Made by a program: the position numbers and the translations under genes. Positions 26,869 through 51,574 of a stretch of 64,000 bases of DNA are shown piece after piece. Below the pieces are notes generated by a model. It was not told the origin of the DNA. It ran no database searches and saw only the letters and a list, made by a program, of their open reading frames with translations. The DNA is from an uncultured Caldilinea sp. (GTDB lineage Bacteria; Chloroflexota; Anaerolineae; Caldilineales; Caldilineaceae), in assembly GCF_937128415.1 (NCBI RefSeq), contig NZ_CAKZMJ010000006.1, positions 67,039 through 131,038 on the forward strand, given 5' to 3'. How positions within the stretch are numbered: the first letter of the stretch is position 1; each line of letters starts with the position of its first letter.

Positions 26869-28734
26869 ATGATGCAGTCGCCTCACGTTCAATCGGCGCA
26901 CAAGTTCCGGATCGATCCAACGTTGCGAAGCTTGCTGCTGTTGGCCGCAGCGTTGTGCCTGGCGGGCGCAGTTTTTTCAGCCGAGGCGGCGCTGGGCGTC
27001 GAGCGAGAAGCGTTGCGCCGCGCCCTGCGCGCCACCGTGCTCGTCCTGACGCCGAACGACGCCGGCGAGATCGATCGCACCGGCAGCGGCACAGTCCTCG
27101 ACCCCGACAAGGGCTATATCCTGACCAACTTCCATGTGATGGCCGACCCGGAGACCGGCGCGTGGGTGAACCGCGAAGGAACCGCCGCCATCGGCGTCAT
27201 TACTGAAGACATTCGCAGCGCGCCGGTCTTGCGCTACAAAGCGCGCATGGTGGACTATGACGTCAGATACGATTTGGCCCTCCTGCAAATCGTCGGCCAC
27301 CTCGATGATGACAACGCAGGGTTGCCCGCCAACCTCGGATTGACGACCGTGCCGCGCGGGGACAGCGACGACCTGTTGCCCGGCGACCGTCTGGCCGTGA
27401 TCGGATACCCAGGGCTGGGCGGCGTCACCGTCACTTACACCGAAGGCGTCGTCTCCGGCTTTTTAGACGAGGACAACGACGGCGAATTCGAGTGGATCAA
27501 GACCGACGCCGAAGTCAATCCGGGCAACTCCGGCGGTCTGGCCATCGACAGCGCGGGCAACTTCATCGGCGTGCCCACCTCCGGCTATTCGCGCGCCGAC
27601 GTCGCCGGCAAGATCAGCCTGGTGCGCCCCGCCTCCATTGCGTTGCGTTTTTATGACAACGCCGTCCTGGGGCAGGGCGGTCGATCAGGCGCCAGATCGC
27701 CGGGCGCTGCGCTGTCCAGCAGCCGAGAAGCCACCATCGCCGCCGTCGAGTTCGGGGCCGCGGTCAACCGGCAGAGCAAGGTGACGCAGCCGCTCACGGT
27801 CTTTCCCAGCGGCTCCACCGACATTTATGTGAGCTTCGAGTTCAACGGCTTTCGCAACGGACAGCGCTTCTCCTATGTCTGGAAGCTGGACGGCGAAACC
27901 GTCTACTCCGACGCCTTCGCCTGGCAGGAAGGCGCCAGTGGAACAAGTTGGCTGCACCTGTACAGCACCGAGGGGCTGCCCGATGGCGTGTACACTGTGG
28001 AGATGCGGCTTGATGGCGTTTTGCTGCATGCAGCCTCGGTTACGGTCGGCGCGCGCTCGACCGGCGCAGCCGACGCCTCGTTTGGAGCCATCACCTTCGC
28101 CGCCGGCGTCACCGACGACCTGGAGCCGATCCAGCCCGGCGACTCTTTCGTTGACGTCAAGACCGTGTACGCCATCTTCTCGGTCGGAAACATGCGCAAA
28201 GGCGCGCTCTGGCGCACGCGCTGGCTCTACGAGGGAGACGAAGTATTGTCTGAAAAGGACGTCTGGAGCGCAAGCGACGTGCGCAAAACCTGGGTGAGCC
28301 TGACGCATCCGGATGGATTGCCTGTGGGTCGCTATTCGCTGGAGCTTTACATCGGCGAGCGGCTGGCGCAGCACGGGGACTTCACGATCGCCGCTCGCAC
28401 TCCGGAGCGCAGCGGTCGGACCGTCAGCGTTGTCGGCGTCGTGCGCGACATCAACAACAGCCGACTGCCGGTGGTCGGCGCGCTGGTCGTGTTGCTCAAG
28501 CCTGGCGTCCGCGCACAGGAGTGGATCGACAGCGATTTCGACGCCGGGTTGATCCACGCCACCGGAACCAGCGGGCGCAGAGGCGCCTATCAACTGAACG
28601 CCCGAGTGACGCCGGGTGCGAGCCATGCGCTGGTCGTGGTGCATGAGGACTATCAGCCGCTGATCGTCGACGGCTATACTTTCCCGGAGGACGCAAGCGA
28701 CCCTTATCAACTGGACGTCGCATTGCGGCGTTAG
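26869..28734 (+). CDS. secreted trypsin-like serine protease with C-terminal beta domains
   Basis: 621 residues. A signal peptide (residues ~18-40) is followed by an HtrA/S1C-type protease domain (about 45-265): catalytic His in ILTNFHVM, Asp in DVRYDLALLQI, Ser in VNPGNSGGLAI. No PDZ domain is seen. Two homologous beta-rich repeats of about 100-110 residues follow (VSFEFNGFRNGQRFSYVWKL and YAIFSVGNMRKGALWRTRWL mark the same strand in each), and the last ~90 residues resemble a carboxypeptidase-regulatory-like domain. GAGGAGGAG lies 5 bases before the first ATG. Third gene of an operon with the PrsW-like protein. Its substrate is unknown; extracellular action is inferred. Confidence 0.85.
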   Translation: MMQSPHVQSAHKFRIDPTLRSLLLLAAALCLAGAVFSAEAALGVEREALRRALRATVLVLTPNDAGEIDRTGSGTVLDPDKGYILTNFHVMADPETGAWVNREGTAAIGVITEDIRSAPVLRYKARMVDYDVRYDLALLQIVGHLDDDNAGLPANLGLTTVPRGDSDDLLPGDRLAVIGYPGLGGVTVTYTEGVVSGFLDEDNDGEFEWIKTDAEVNPGNSGGLAIDSAGNFIGVPTSGYSRADVAGKISLVRPASIALRFYDNAVLGQGGRSGARSPGAALSSSREATIAAVEFGAAVNRQSKVTQPLTVFPSGSTDIYVSFEFNGFRNGQRFSYVWKLDGETVYSDAFAWQEGASGTSWLHLYSTEGLPDGVYTVEMRLDGVLLHAASVTVGARSTGAADASFGAITFAAGVTDDLEPIQPGDSFVDVKTVYAIFSVGNMRKGALWRTRWLYEGDEVLSEKDVWSASDVRKTWVSLTHPDGLPVGRYSLELYIGERLAQHGDFTIAARTPERSGRTVSVVGVVRDINNSRLPVVGALVVLLKPGVRAQEWIDSDFDAGLIHATGTSGRRGAYQLNARVTPGASHALVVVHEDYQPLIVDGYTFPEDASDPYQLDVALRR

Positions 28735-28928
28735 CCGCCTCTTTGCTCGATCTGCTCTGTCTGGCGCCACGTTCGACTGCGCAACCCCCTTCTATCGGGT
28801 GCAAATGGCGCTTCGCACCCTTGCCGCGCAAACAACTCGACAAACGACCGATCTCGCCGACGCCGTCCTCGGCGTATGCTGTCTTTGCAACAGTTTCAAC
28901 CTCTCCGATCGATTCCAGGATGCGCATA

Positions 28929-30866
28929 ATGCCTACACTTGTTCATCTCTTGAGACGCCTGCGCCTGCTCAGCCTGCTGGTGGTGGGCCTCAGCGCTTCC
29001 GTTGCGCTGGCGCAGACCGCTCCGCCGCCGGACGGCGCCACCCTTTACCTGCCGGCGGTGATGGGTCCGCCGCCTGCCAAAGTGCTGATCGCAGCCGCTT
29101 ACATTGACAGCGCCGTCAGCTACGAGCCGGATGAGGCGATCTTGCTGTGGAACGTCGGCGGAAGCGCACAGCCGTTGGCGGGATGGTCGCTGCGTGCAGG
29201 AGGTCGGGAAGCTTCGTTTGCCTCGACGAGCGCGCTGCTGCTCCGGGCGGGCGAACGCCTCTGGTGCACGGCCAATACGAACAGCTTTCGTCTCTCTTTC
29301 GGCGAGGAAGCAAGATGCGCCTGGAGCTCCGCAGACAACGAGGCGGAGCTGTTGAGCGCAGGGCTGACGCTCAACAACAACGGCGGCGTGCTTGCACTCC
29401 TCGATGAGCGGCGACGCGTGGTTGACGCCATGCTGTATGGAGCCTCCACGCAGGCAGCGGACGGATGGCTCGGCCCGCCAGTGCAGCTTTACACGCGTGG
29501 GCTTGCCACCGCCGGCGGGCAGGTGTGGCGTCGCAAGGCGGACCCGCTGAGCGGACTGCCGATCGACAACGACGTTGCCTCGGATTGGGCGAGCGATCTG
29601 GCGGATCTGGCCTGGGGAAGACGCGTGCATCAGCCGGGTTGGGGCGGCTGGAGCCGCGAGGACGGACTGTGGCCGTGGCGCGGCGCAGAAAACGCCTCCT
29701 GGGAAGTCGCCGTCGGGCCGGAGGGGCTGTATGCGCCCATGTTGCGCTTTCTGGAGTCGGCCACCCGTTCGCTCGACCTCAGCCTCTATACGCTGGAGCA
29801 TCCCTCGCTTGCCGTCGCCTTGGCGGCGGCCGCACAGCGCGGCGTGCGTGTGCGCATCATGCTCGACGGCGCGCCGCCGGGGGGCGTCACCAACCTGCAA
29901 AAATGGTGCGTCCGCCAGATCGCCGAGGCCGGCGGCGAGGTCTACTACATGGCGGTCGCCGACGATGCGCCGAGAGGCTACAAGCGTCGTTATCGCTATC
30001 TGCACGCCAAATATGGGATCGCCGATGAGCGCAGAGCGTTCGTCGGCACCGAAAATTTGACGCTGAACGCCATGCCGGAGCCGACGGAAGCGCCGGTCGG
30101 CGGTCGTCGCGGCTTCTATCTCTTCACCGATGCAACCGGCGTCGTCGCAGCGCTGCGCACGCTCTTTGACCTGGACTGGCGACCGACGACTTTCGCCGAT
30201 CTACGCCCCTATGAAGCCTCGCACCCGAAATACGGCGCGCCGCCGTCGGATTTTGCGCCTCCTCCAGCTCCGCTCTTTCCCGTCTCAGAGGCGCCCTTTG
30301 GCGATCCGCTCCAGGTGTCCGGTCTCATGCCTTTTCTCGTCGTCAGCGCGCCGGAAAACGCCCTGCGCCCCGACGCCGGCGTCCAGGCGTTGCTTCACCG
30401 CGCCGGCGTCGGCGATGAAATCGTCTTTGTCCAGATGTATGAACACAAATTCTTCGGCGAATCCTCCAGCAACCCGATCGCCGATCCCAACCCTCGCCTT
30501 GAAGCGGCGATCGGCGCCGCGCGTCGCGGCGCACGCGTGCGACTGCTCCTTGACAGTTTTTTCGATGATCCGGATGGGCTGCGCAACAACCGGGCGACCG
30601 TCGCCTACGTGCGCGCCATTGCAGAGGCCGAAGGCCTCGATCTCGATGCACGGGTCGGCAACCCGACCGCTGGCGGCATTCACGCCAAGCTCGTTCTCGT
30701 GCGCACAGGCGGAGAGTGGTGGTCGGCGGTCGGCAGCTTGAACGGCGGAGAGACGAGCCACAAACTGAACCGCGAGGTTGTCTTGATGGTCGAACACCCT
30801 GAAATTTACGCTCGACTGTACAGCGTCTTTGAACGGGACTGGGGACGCAGCGATGCAGAGGAATAG
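28929..30866 (+). CDS. secreted phospholipase D-like protein with lamin-tail domain
   Basis: 645 residues from ATG 28929, chosen for AGGA eight bases upstream and because it begins the signal peptide (MPTLVHLLRRLRLLSLLVVG). The N-terminal part (~60-200) is a lamin-tail-like domain (DEAILLWNVGGSAQPLAGWSL). Two phospholipase D modules follow. The first has HAKYGIADERRAFVGTEN, a full HxKx4D motif. The second has HAKLVLVR...GSLN, where the Asp is replaced by Arg. Family members are phosphodiesterases, nucleases or lipases. Loss of one Asp may reduce but not necessarily abolish activity. An operon with the protease is possible (194-bp gap). Confidence 0.83.
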   Translation: MPTLVHLLRRLRLLSLLVVGLSASVALAQTAPPPDGATLYLPAVMGPPPAKVLIAAAYIDSAVSYEPDEAILLWNVGGSAQPLAGWSLRAGGREASFASTSALLLRAGERLWCTANTNSFRLSFGEEARCAWSSADNEAELLSAGLTLNNNGGVLALLDERRRVVDAMLYGASTQAADGWLGPPVQLYTRGLATAGGQVWRRKADPLSGLPIDNDVASDWASDLADLAWGRRVHQPGWGGWSREDGLWPWRGAENASWEVAVGPEGLYAPMLRFLESATRSLDLSLYTLEHPSLAVALAAAAQRGVRVRIMLDGAPPGGVTNLQKWCVRQIAEAGGEVYYMAVADDAPRGYKRRYRYLHAKYGIADERRAFVGTENLTLNAMPEPTEAPVGGRRGFYLFTDATGVVAALRTLFDLDWRPTTFADLRPYEASHPKYGAPPSDFAPPPAPLFPVSEAPFGDPLQVSGLMPFLVVSAPENALRPDAGVQALLHRAGVGDEIVFVQMYEHKFFGESSSNPIADPNPRLEAAIGAARRGARVRLLLDSFFDDPDGLRNNRATVAYVRAIAEAEGLDLDARVGNPTAGGIHAKLVLVRTGGEWWSAVGSLNGGETSHKLNREVVLMVEHPEIYARLYSVFERDWGRSDAEE

Positions 30867-31051
30867 AGATTGCGCGTCGCTCTTTCGACCTTCAGAGGAG
30901 GCTGCTCTCTTTCAGGAAGCTCCTGATTTTTACCAAAATCATCTGGCAATGGGGGCTGTGGCTCGGAGCTGCGGCGTCTCGGCAAATCACAGGGTTTTGG
31001 GTGAAGCGGGGGGCGCGGCGACGAGCAGCGCCTGGCATCGGAACGGGGAGG

Positions 31052-31217
31052 AGGCCCTCACCCCCTGGCCCCTCTCCCAATGCTGGGAGAGGGGGAGGAG
31101 GGCGCATCGTAGGGGCGGCTCGCAGCCGCCCACCCTCGGCAATCACAAGGTTGGGGGGAGACCGGCAAAACGCAATGCAAACGGCGCCTCCGGATTGCCG
31201 GAATCATTTGCTAAACT
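31052..31217. repeat. dispersed palindromic intergenic repeat, copy C (divergent)
   Basis: Shares with copies A and B the hairpin CCTCTCCCA-ATGC-TGGGAGAGG (near 31071-31092) and the following cytosine-flanked hairpin, here GGCGGCT-CGC-AGCCGCC (near 31114-31130), plus the terminal GGAATCATTTGCTAAA (near 31200). The CGCAGCT hairpin is absent. The rest of the 30,867-31,272 gap shows no gene. Confidence 0.65.
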
Positions 31218-31272
31218 CCATCGAGCCTCCTGGAAGGCGGCGGCGAACGCCCCAACGGACCTGGAAAAAAAG

Positions 31273-32856
<1,584 letters not shown>

Positions 32857-32976
32857 GGCTCACTCCTGTCTGTTATGCAACGGGTCATCGTCTCTGGGCG
32901 AACTTACGATATGGCGCATGTAGTTTATTCGTCCGATGTTTTGTCTCAATTCAGAGCGTGTGTAATTGAGCATGGG

Positions 32977-34131
<1,155 letters not shown>

Positions 34132-34197
34132 GCTTCCCATTCTCCGCTCTAATGGTGTGCGCGCTGTCGAATTGCGCCCCAGGACGATGTTTTTGGT

Positions 34198-36310
<2,113 letters not shown>

Positions 36311-36330
<20 letters not shown>

Positions 36331-36724
36331 GTTTTTTGTCGATTTCCGTCTGACGAGAGGCCTCTAGCTGTCGGCGCACTTCGTCGAGCAGGTTGCGCGT
36401 GGAAAACGGCTTGGTGATGTAAGCGTTGGCGCCGAGCGCCATCCCCTTGGTCACTTCCACCTCACGCCCCTTCGCAGTCAACATGATGACAGGCAATTCA
36501 TGCGCGCCGGCGTGCTGCCGAACGCGCTGAAGAACGTCAAAACCGTTGAGACCGGGCAACATGACATCCAGCAGAATGAGGTCGGGGCGGAAATCGGCGA
36601 TCTGTTCGAGCGCCTCCTCGCCGTTGCGCGCCACGGCGACCTCGTAGCCGGCCTGTTGCATGAGAAACTCTAGCGAAATCACGATATTGGCTTCATCGTC
36701 TACAATCAACACTTTTGCGGACAT
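36311..36724 (-). CDS. single-domain response regulator
   Basis: 137 residues from the ATG at 36722-36724 (GAGAGGA upstream). A receiver domain only: acidic pair VDDEAN, phospho-Asp in LILLDVMLPGLNG, Thr in MLTAKG, Lys in ITKPFS. It is 16 bases downstream of the symporter-kinase and overlaps the sensor-exonuclease by 20 bases, so it is probably phosphorylated by the former and passes the signal to an unseen partner or to the receiver-ATPase fusion. No output domain. Confidence 0.9.
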
Positions 36725-36740
36725 GCTTTTCCTCTCCACG

Positions 36741-39506
<2,766 letters not shown>

Positions 39507-39512
39507 CGTCGC

Positions 39513-39707
39513 CTATCTGCGTCGCTCGTGAATCAACCAGACGGCGCCGATCACGCCCAGCCATGCGCTGAACAGATAGAGCACGCTGACCGGCGCGCCA
39601 AACAGCAGCGCGGCGTCATTGAACAACTCCATCAGCGGATAGCTAAACAGCAGGCAGCCGACCACAAATAAGACAACCAACCAGGATTCACGCGCACCGC
39701 TGCGCAT
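39513..39707 (-). CDS. small two-helix membrane protein
   Basis: 64 residues, GGGAGGGG seven bases before the ATG. Two predicted membrane helices (about 8-26 and 35-58), the second ending in HERRR. It is located six bases before the symporter-kinase start and is probably translated with it. Small proteins of this kind accompany acetate-type SSS genes; an accessory role for the sensor is inferred. Confidence 0.7.
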   Translation of the reverse strand: MRSGARESWLVVLFVVGCLLFSYPLMELFNDAALLFGAPVSVLYLFSAWLGVIGAVWLIHERRR

Positions 39708-39830
39708 TTCGCCCCTCCCAGGAAACCGTTTCCTCTGTCCATCCTCTTCCAGAAAGTTTGCCGGGAATTCACAATCCTTCTGACGCCCCGTAAGCGCCGC
39801 TCATCGCTGCGCCTCCTCGATTCATGCAAA

Positions 39831-40226
39831 TCACCCTTCGGCGGCGGGGCCGAAGCCGGCGCCGACCAGCAGCCCGGCTCCCCAGCCGTAGAGCCAACCC
39901 GCCGCCGCCGAGGCCAGCAATACGCTCCATGACTGCGCGCCCCACGCCATCATCCCGCCCAAAAGGACGCCGGCCAGCAGCCCCCCTGCTCCAAAGATCA
40001 GGCTTCCCCGTCGGGCGCCTCCCCACCAAGCCGCCAGCGCGCCTGCGACCGTCCACACGCCGACCACCCAAAGGATGGCCGGCCTCATGGCCGTGTAAAG
40101 CGCGTCGAGCATTGCGGGCAAAAAATGCTCCGCCACAAAGGGGAGCACGGCCATGTGAAAACTGAAACCGGCCAGCAGCCCAATCACGCCGCCAAAAAAG
40201 ATTCGATGGATCCGATTCAAGTTCAT
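39831..40226 (-). CDS. hypothetical glycine-rich membrane protein
   Basis: 131 residues from the ATG at 40226; an upstream TTG adds eight residues, and neither start has a strong Shine-Dalgarno. Three or four hydrophobic segments rich in Gly, Ala and Trp (FFGGVIGLLAGFSFH, ILWVVGVWTVAGALAAWW, GAGGLLAGVLLGGMMAWG, AAAGWLYGWGAGLLVGAG). No family recognised. Lies inside the acetate block, 33 bases after the DUF294 gene, so probably co-transcribed. Confidence 0.6.
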   Translation of the reverse strand: MNLNRIHRIFFGGVIGLLAGFSFHMAVLPFVAEHFLPAMLDALYTAMRPAILWVVGVWTVAGALAAWWGGARRGSLIFGAGGLLAGVLLGGMMAWGAQSWSVLLASAAAGWLYGWGAGLLVGAGFGPAAEG

Positions 40227-40259
40227 GGAAGTTCTCTGACGCCGCCTCAAGATCGAATT

Positions 40260-42062
<1,803 letters not shown>

Positions 42063-42086
42063 CTATCCAGTCCTGTACATGCAGCG

Positions 42087-42111
42087 CGAGGGGGCGGATC
42101 AGACCCCCTCG
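42087..42111. terminator. GC-rich hairpin between symporter and DUF294 genes
   Basis: CGAGGGGG (42087-42094) and CCCCCTCG (42104-42111) form a perfect 8-bp stem. It falls 106 bases after the symporter stop and 25 bases before the DUF294 start, on a minus-strand operon. No uridine run follows on that strand, so it may attenuate or protect mRNA rather than end it. Confidence 0.35.
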
Positions 42112-42216
42112 TGCTAAAGTTTTCACCCTCGTTCGCCACCCTCATTCGCCAACAGCTTGCTCGCGTTCAAGGGTACACGAAAATCGAGCTTCTGGACAAC
42201 TCTGCTTTGAGCGCCC

Positions 42217-44001
<1,785 letters not shown>

Positions 44002-44034
44002 TGGATTCTCCTGTAAGCTCGTAGACGTCTAAGG

Positions 44035-44373
44035 CTATTCATGCACGTCGAATTCTTTGTCGATGCGATCCATGAGCCAACAGTAGACGAAAATCAGGAT
44101 CACAAAGACAAAGATGGCTCCCTGCTGGGCGAACCAGAAGCTCATCGGCAACTGACCGATGCGCACACCGTAGAGCATATTGGCCAGAATCAGGCCAAGC
44201 AGGTACGAGACGACGAACCAGATCGCCAGCAGAACGCCGATCAGGCGCAGATTGCGCTTCCAATAGGCGCTTGCTTTTTCCGGCGACCATTCCTGTCTGC
44301 CTCCTCCTCTCCGGCCACCGCCCTGGGCGCCCTTGCCGCTCGACTTTTTGGGGGGCGTCGCCACTTTGGTCAT
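44035..44373 (-). CDS. DUF4212 symporter small subunit
   Basis: 112 residues. A disordered Lys/Gly-rich start (~1-30) and two membrane helices (about 46-65 and 82-103) around ANMLYGVRIGQLPMSFWFAQQG, a signature of the sodium/substrate symporter small subunit family. AAGGAGGAA lies upstream of the ATG. Always paired with the VC_2705-type symporter; both are expected to act together in the membrane. Confidence 0.9.
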   Translation of the reverse strand: MTKVATPPKKSSGKGAQGGGRRGGGRQEWSPEKASAYWKRNLRLIGVLLAIWFVVSYLLGLILANMLYGVRIGQLPMSFWFAQQGAIFVFVILIFVYCWLMDRIDKEFDVHE

Positions 44374-44495
44374 AATGCTTCCTCCTTGATGAATTCAATG
44401 AACTAATGAGAGAACACAATAACGAGAGAACACAATGAAGAGATGAAAGACAACTACGCCCGATCGTTCCCCTCCGGCTCTCCAGTTTCTCCGGC

Positions 44496-46380
<1,885 letters not shown>

Positions 46381-46513
46381 GCACCTCCGAAAAATGGGTA
46401 AAAGAAACCTGCGCCGCGCCGAAAGCGCAGCCAACGCCGTCGATTGGATTGTGTTTGGGAAGAAATAATGTTTTAGCTACGAACTATGCAAATAAACCCG
46501 TTATCGCCGGACG

Positions 46514-46544
46514 CCTTCCAGGAAGCCTGGAGCTTCCTGGAAGG
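46514..46544. terminator. perfect hairpin after the second acs gene
   Basis: CCTTCCAGGAAGC, loop CTGGA, GCTTCCTGGAAGG: a 13-bp perfect stem 11 bases past the acs stop codon on the minus strand. No uridine tract follows. The sequence recurs in decayed form at 22785-22807, so it is also a dispersed repeat. Confidence 0.5.
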
Positions 46545-46554
46545 TTGTTGAGCG

Positions 46555-48468
<1,914 letters not shown>

Positions 48469-48546
48469 GGGACGGTTTCCTCCTTTGCAATACCGATGTG
48501 GCGTTTCAATCGTGAGATCTGCAAACGATGGCGTTGCGCTGTAGTG

Positions 48547-48565
48547 CTGACAAGAAAATTGTCAG
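48547..48565. promoter_or_regulatory. palindrome upstream of acs, candidate regulator site
   Basis: CTGACAA-GAAAA-TTGTCAG, perfect 7-bp arms, 79 bases before the acs start codon and in the 300-bp gap shared with the divergent NarX/NarL-type pair. The gap (48469-48768) shows no convincing gene. Confidence 0.35.
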
Positions 48566-48768
48566 GGCTGCAGCGAATCTATTTAAACCGGAAATCGTCT
48601 GGAAAGCAAACGGGAAGCCGTTGACCGTCGGACGCCCCCGGGAAGCGAACCCAATCGACCGATCCGTCCCTCGCAGGGAGAGCGCCTCAGTTGACATGAT
48701 TACACCAACTTCATAGAATAGAATACAAATTCGCTCTAAATCTTCAACGCCCATCGCGATAGTTTTTC

Positions 48769-49577
<809 letters not shown>

Positions 49578-49581
<4 letters not shown>

Positions 49582-50228
49582 ACCGTTCATCCTGTGATCG
49601 TCGCATTCGCGTTGTGTTGGCGGACGACCACGCGCTTGTCACCGAGGGGTTGCGCTCGTTGATCGATCGCCAACCGGATATGGAAGTCGTCCAGATCGTG
49701 CAAAACGGTCGGGAGCTGCTGGACTTTCTGGAGCGCGCCGCTTCGGCGGTCGACGTCGCCGTCGTCGATGCACAGATGCCCTCCAACGGGTTGGACGCGC
49801 TGGCGGAAATTCGGCGACGGGAGCTGCCCGTGCGCGTGCTCATCCTGACGGCCTTCGGCGATGGCGAAAGCATGCAAAAGGCGTTGCATTATGGCGCCGA
49901 AGGATTTGCGCTGAAGACCGAGTCTCCCACGCAGACGATTGAAGCGATCCGACAGGTGGCGCAAGGACGGCTGGTCTTTCCTCGCGCGGCGCAGCGCTGG
50001 ATGATGAGCGGTGGCAGGCGTCCTGGCGAGGCCTCTGCGCTGTCTCAGCGCGAGCTGGAAGTGCTGGAGAAGCTGGCCCAAGGCTCCACCAATGCCGAGA
50101 TCGCCGCCGCCCTTTCCGTCAGCGAAAACACGGTGCGCTTTCACCTGAAAAACATCTATGAGAAACTTGGCGTCGCCAACCGCACGGAGGCGGTGGCCTG
50201 GTTTCTCAGAAGGGGAGCTGCTCGCTAG
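49578..50228 (+). CDS. NarL/LuxR-family response regulator
   Basis: 216 residues. Receiver domain with DDHALVTEGL, phospho-Asp in VAVVDAQMP, Lys in FALKTE. LuxR-type HTH LSQRELEVLEKLAQGSTNAEIA...SENTVRFHLKNIYEKLG. Its ATG overlaps the kinase stop (ATGA). CrbR, the regulator of acs under CrbS control, belongs to this family; this gene is on the divergent side of the acs promoter region and could do the same job, with its own kinase or with the symporter-kinase. That is inference from position. Confidence 0.88.
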
Positions 50229-50297
50229 AGAACGGAGTTCTGTCCGCTGGCCGGTTGTTTCTGGCCCAGGAAACTCCAGCAATCCGGATTGGGTAAT

Positions 50298-50801
50298 TCA
50301 TTCTCGATTCTGTTCAGTCCGTCTTCGCTGCTTTGCTCGGGTCATCGTCTGGATGAATTCCACGCGCTGAGAGCGCAATAGACGCGGCAAGACTTGCCTG
50401 ACCATTTCATCCCCGCTTCGAGACCGGCGCCCAAGGACTCTCTTTTCCCATCCATCTACATCATGGTTCCATCCAGAGGCGGGCAATCTCCGCAGCCAGG
50501 TCTCTGGATTTTGGCCTGCCGTCGTCCCAATCGCCCTTCTCAGGCTTTCAAACGTTGAATTCTCGGTGAGAGATGCATCATAATGCCGCAATAAGCGGGT
50601 CAGCCTTTTAAGCGAAATGGAATCCGCCAAAGCGGGATGCAAGAAGATGGCCGGATTGACTCCAATAATCGAAGAGTAATACTGCTTCACGCACGACGAC
50701 AAGGCGGCTTCACCTTCTTGGAAGTGACGCCACGCAGTTTCAGTCTCGCCCAACTCAAGGTAACACCGGGCCGTACTGACGTTGGTCTTCAGACACAGTT
50801 C
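50298..50801 (-). pseudogene. TPR-like remnant
   Basis: Open minus-strand frame without a good start. Its upstream part reads VSTARCYLELGETETAWRHF followed by QEGEAALSSCVKQYYSS, which has the spacing of a tetratricopeptide repeat. An in-frame TGA closes the frame upstream at about 50,804, so only the end of a longer protein is left. TPR modules of this kind occur at the C-terminus of LuxR- or SARP-type regulators. Low confidence. Confidence 0.35.
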
Positions 50802-50821
50802 TCAACCAGGCAATAACTTCT

Positions 50822-51505
50822 TTATTGTCCACCCTGCGGATTACCCCGCCAATGCGCTTGTATTCTTCTGTGTTCAGCCTTGCATTGCCATTCTCGGAGA
50901 ACCGAAGCATCCGAGGCATCCAAGAGTGAGTAGGCTATATCGTACAGTCCTACTTCCCAAGACTTCAATCTTGACCTAATCCTGCATCGCTTGAGAGCTT
51001 TCTGCTCAAGTTGGCGCGCACGCTCACGACTGATTCCAAACTTCTCGCCTAGACTTTGCAATGTCTGTGGCTGTTCACCATCTAAGCCAAAGCGATGTTT
51101 GATGATTTCGTACAGTCGTTCGCCATCCGAGTCCGCGACTATGCGCTCTTTGAGAAGGGCAATGTACGATTCTACGATTTGTTGAGCGTGCTGTCGGCGA
51201 AGAATCTCAATTTGCTGAGGACTGAAGCCCAGGTCTTGCAGAAGGGTACTTAGGCGTGTATCCCTGCCGTATACAGCTGTCAATAGCTTGTTGAGACCTT
51301 CGACTTGTGTCCTCAGACTCATTGTTCTGACTATATTTTTTTCTACTCGAAACAGCGGAATATCTACCGCCCAACCATCGATTAAACGGATTCCGGATTT
51401 AGCTCCTTTAGACGGATTCCGTAAATGTTTATATTCCACATTGCCTTTGCGGAATTTTTCCGTATAATACACAGGCTCAAAGCTGCACTGTAAGAATCTC
51501 TTCAC
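50822..51505 (-). CDS. orphan sigma-70 region 4-containing protein
   Basis: 227 residues from GTG 51505; a start at ATG 51322 (166 residues) is equally possible, neither with a clear Shine-Dalgarno. The recognisable part is a sigma-70 region 4 helix-turn-helix at about 150-175 (LQSLGEKFGISRERARQLEQ), followed by a basic ALKRCRIRSR stretch. The N-terminal half has no region 2, so it is not a complete sigma factor. Visibly more A/T-rich than its neighbours, which suggests transfer. It lies divergent to and 69 bases from the integron integrase, in the place and orientation of a first integron cassette, though no attC site was found after it. Confidence 0.6.
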   Translation of the reverse strand: MKRFLQCSFEPVYYTEKFRKGNVEYKHLRNPSKGAKSGIRLIDGWAVDIPLFRVEKNIVRTMSLRTQVEGLNKLLTAVYGRDTRLSTLLQDLGFSPQQIEILRRQHAQQIVESYIALLKERIVADSDGERLYEIIKHRFGLDGEQPQTLQSLGEKFGISRERARQLEQKALKRCRIRSRLKSWEVGLYDIAYSLLDASDASVLREWQCKAEHRRIQAHWRGNPQGGQ

Positions 51506-51574
51506 ACTATAAGGCAGAGCTGGGGCTCGGTCAATACAGAATTTTTCGGAGCCTTCTCTGAAAGGATTTCGTCC

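Noticed and set aside
48506..48754. 82-codon minus-strand frame in the acs upstream gap
   Set aside because: No ribosome-binding site or domain, and it spans the likely promoter region.
50740..50795. GTTGGGC and GACCAAC on the minus strand, considered as an attC for the sigma-like gene
   Set aside because: Only about 40 bp apart, arms do not pair, the left core misses the consensus and the TPR-like coding frame runs through it.
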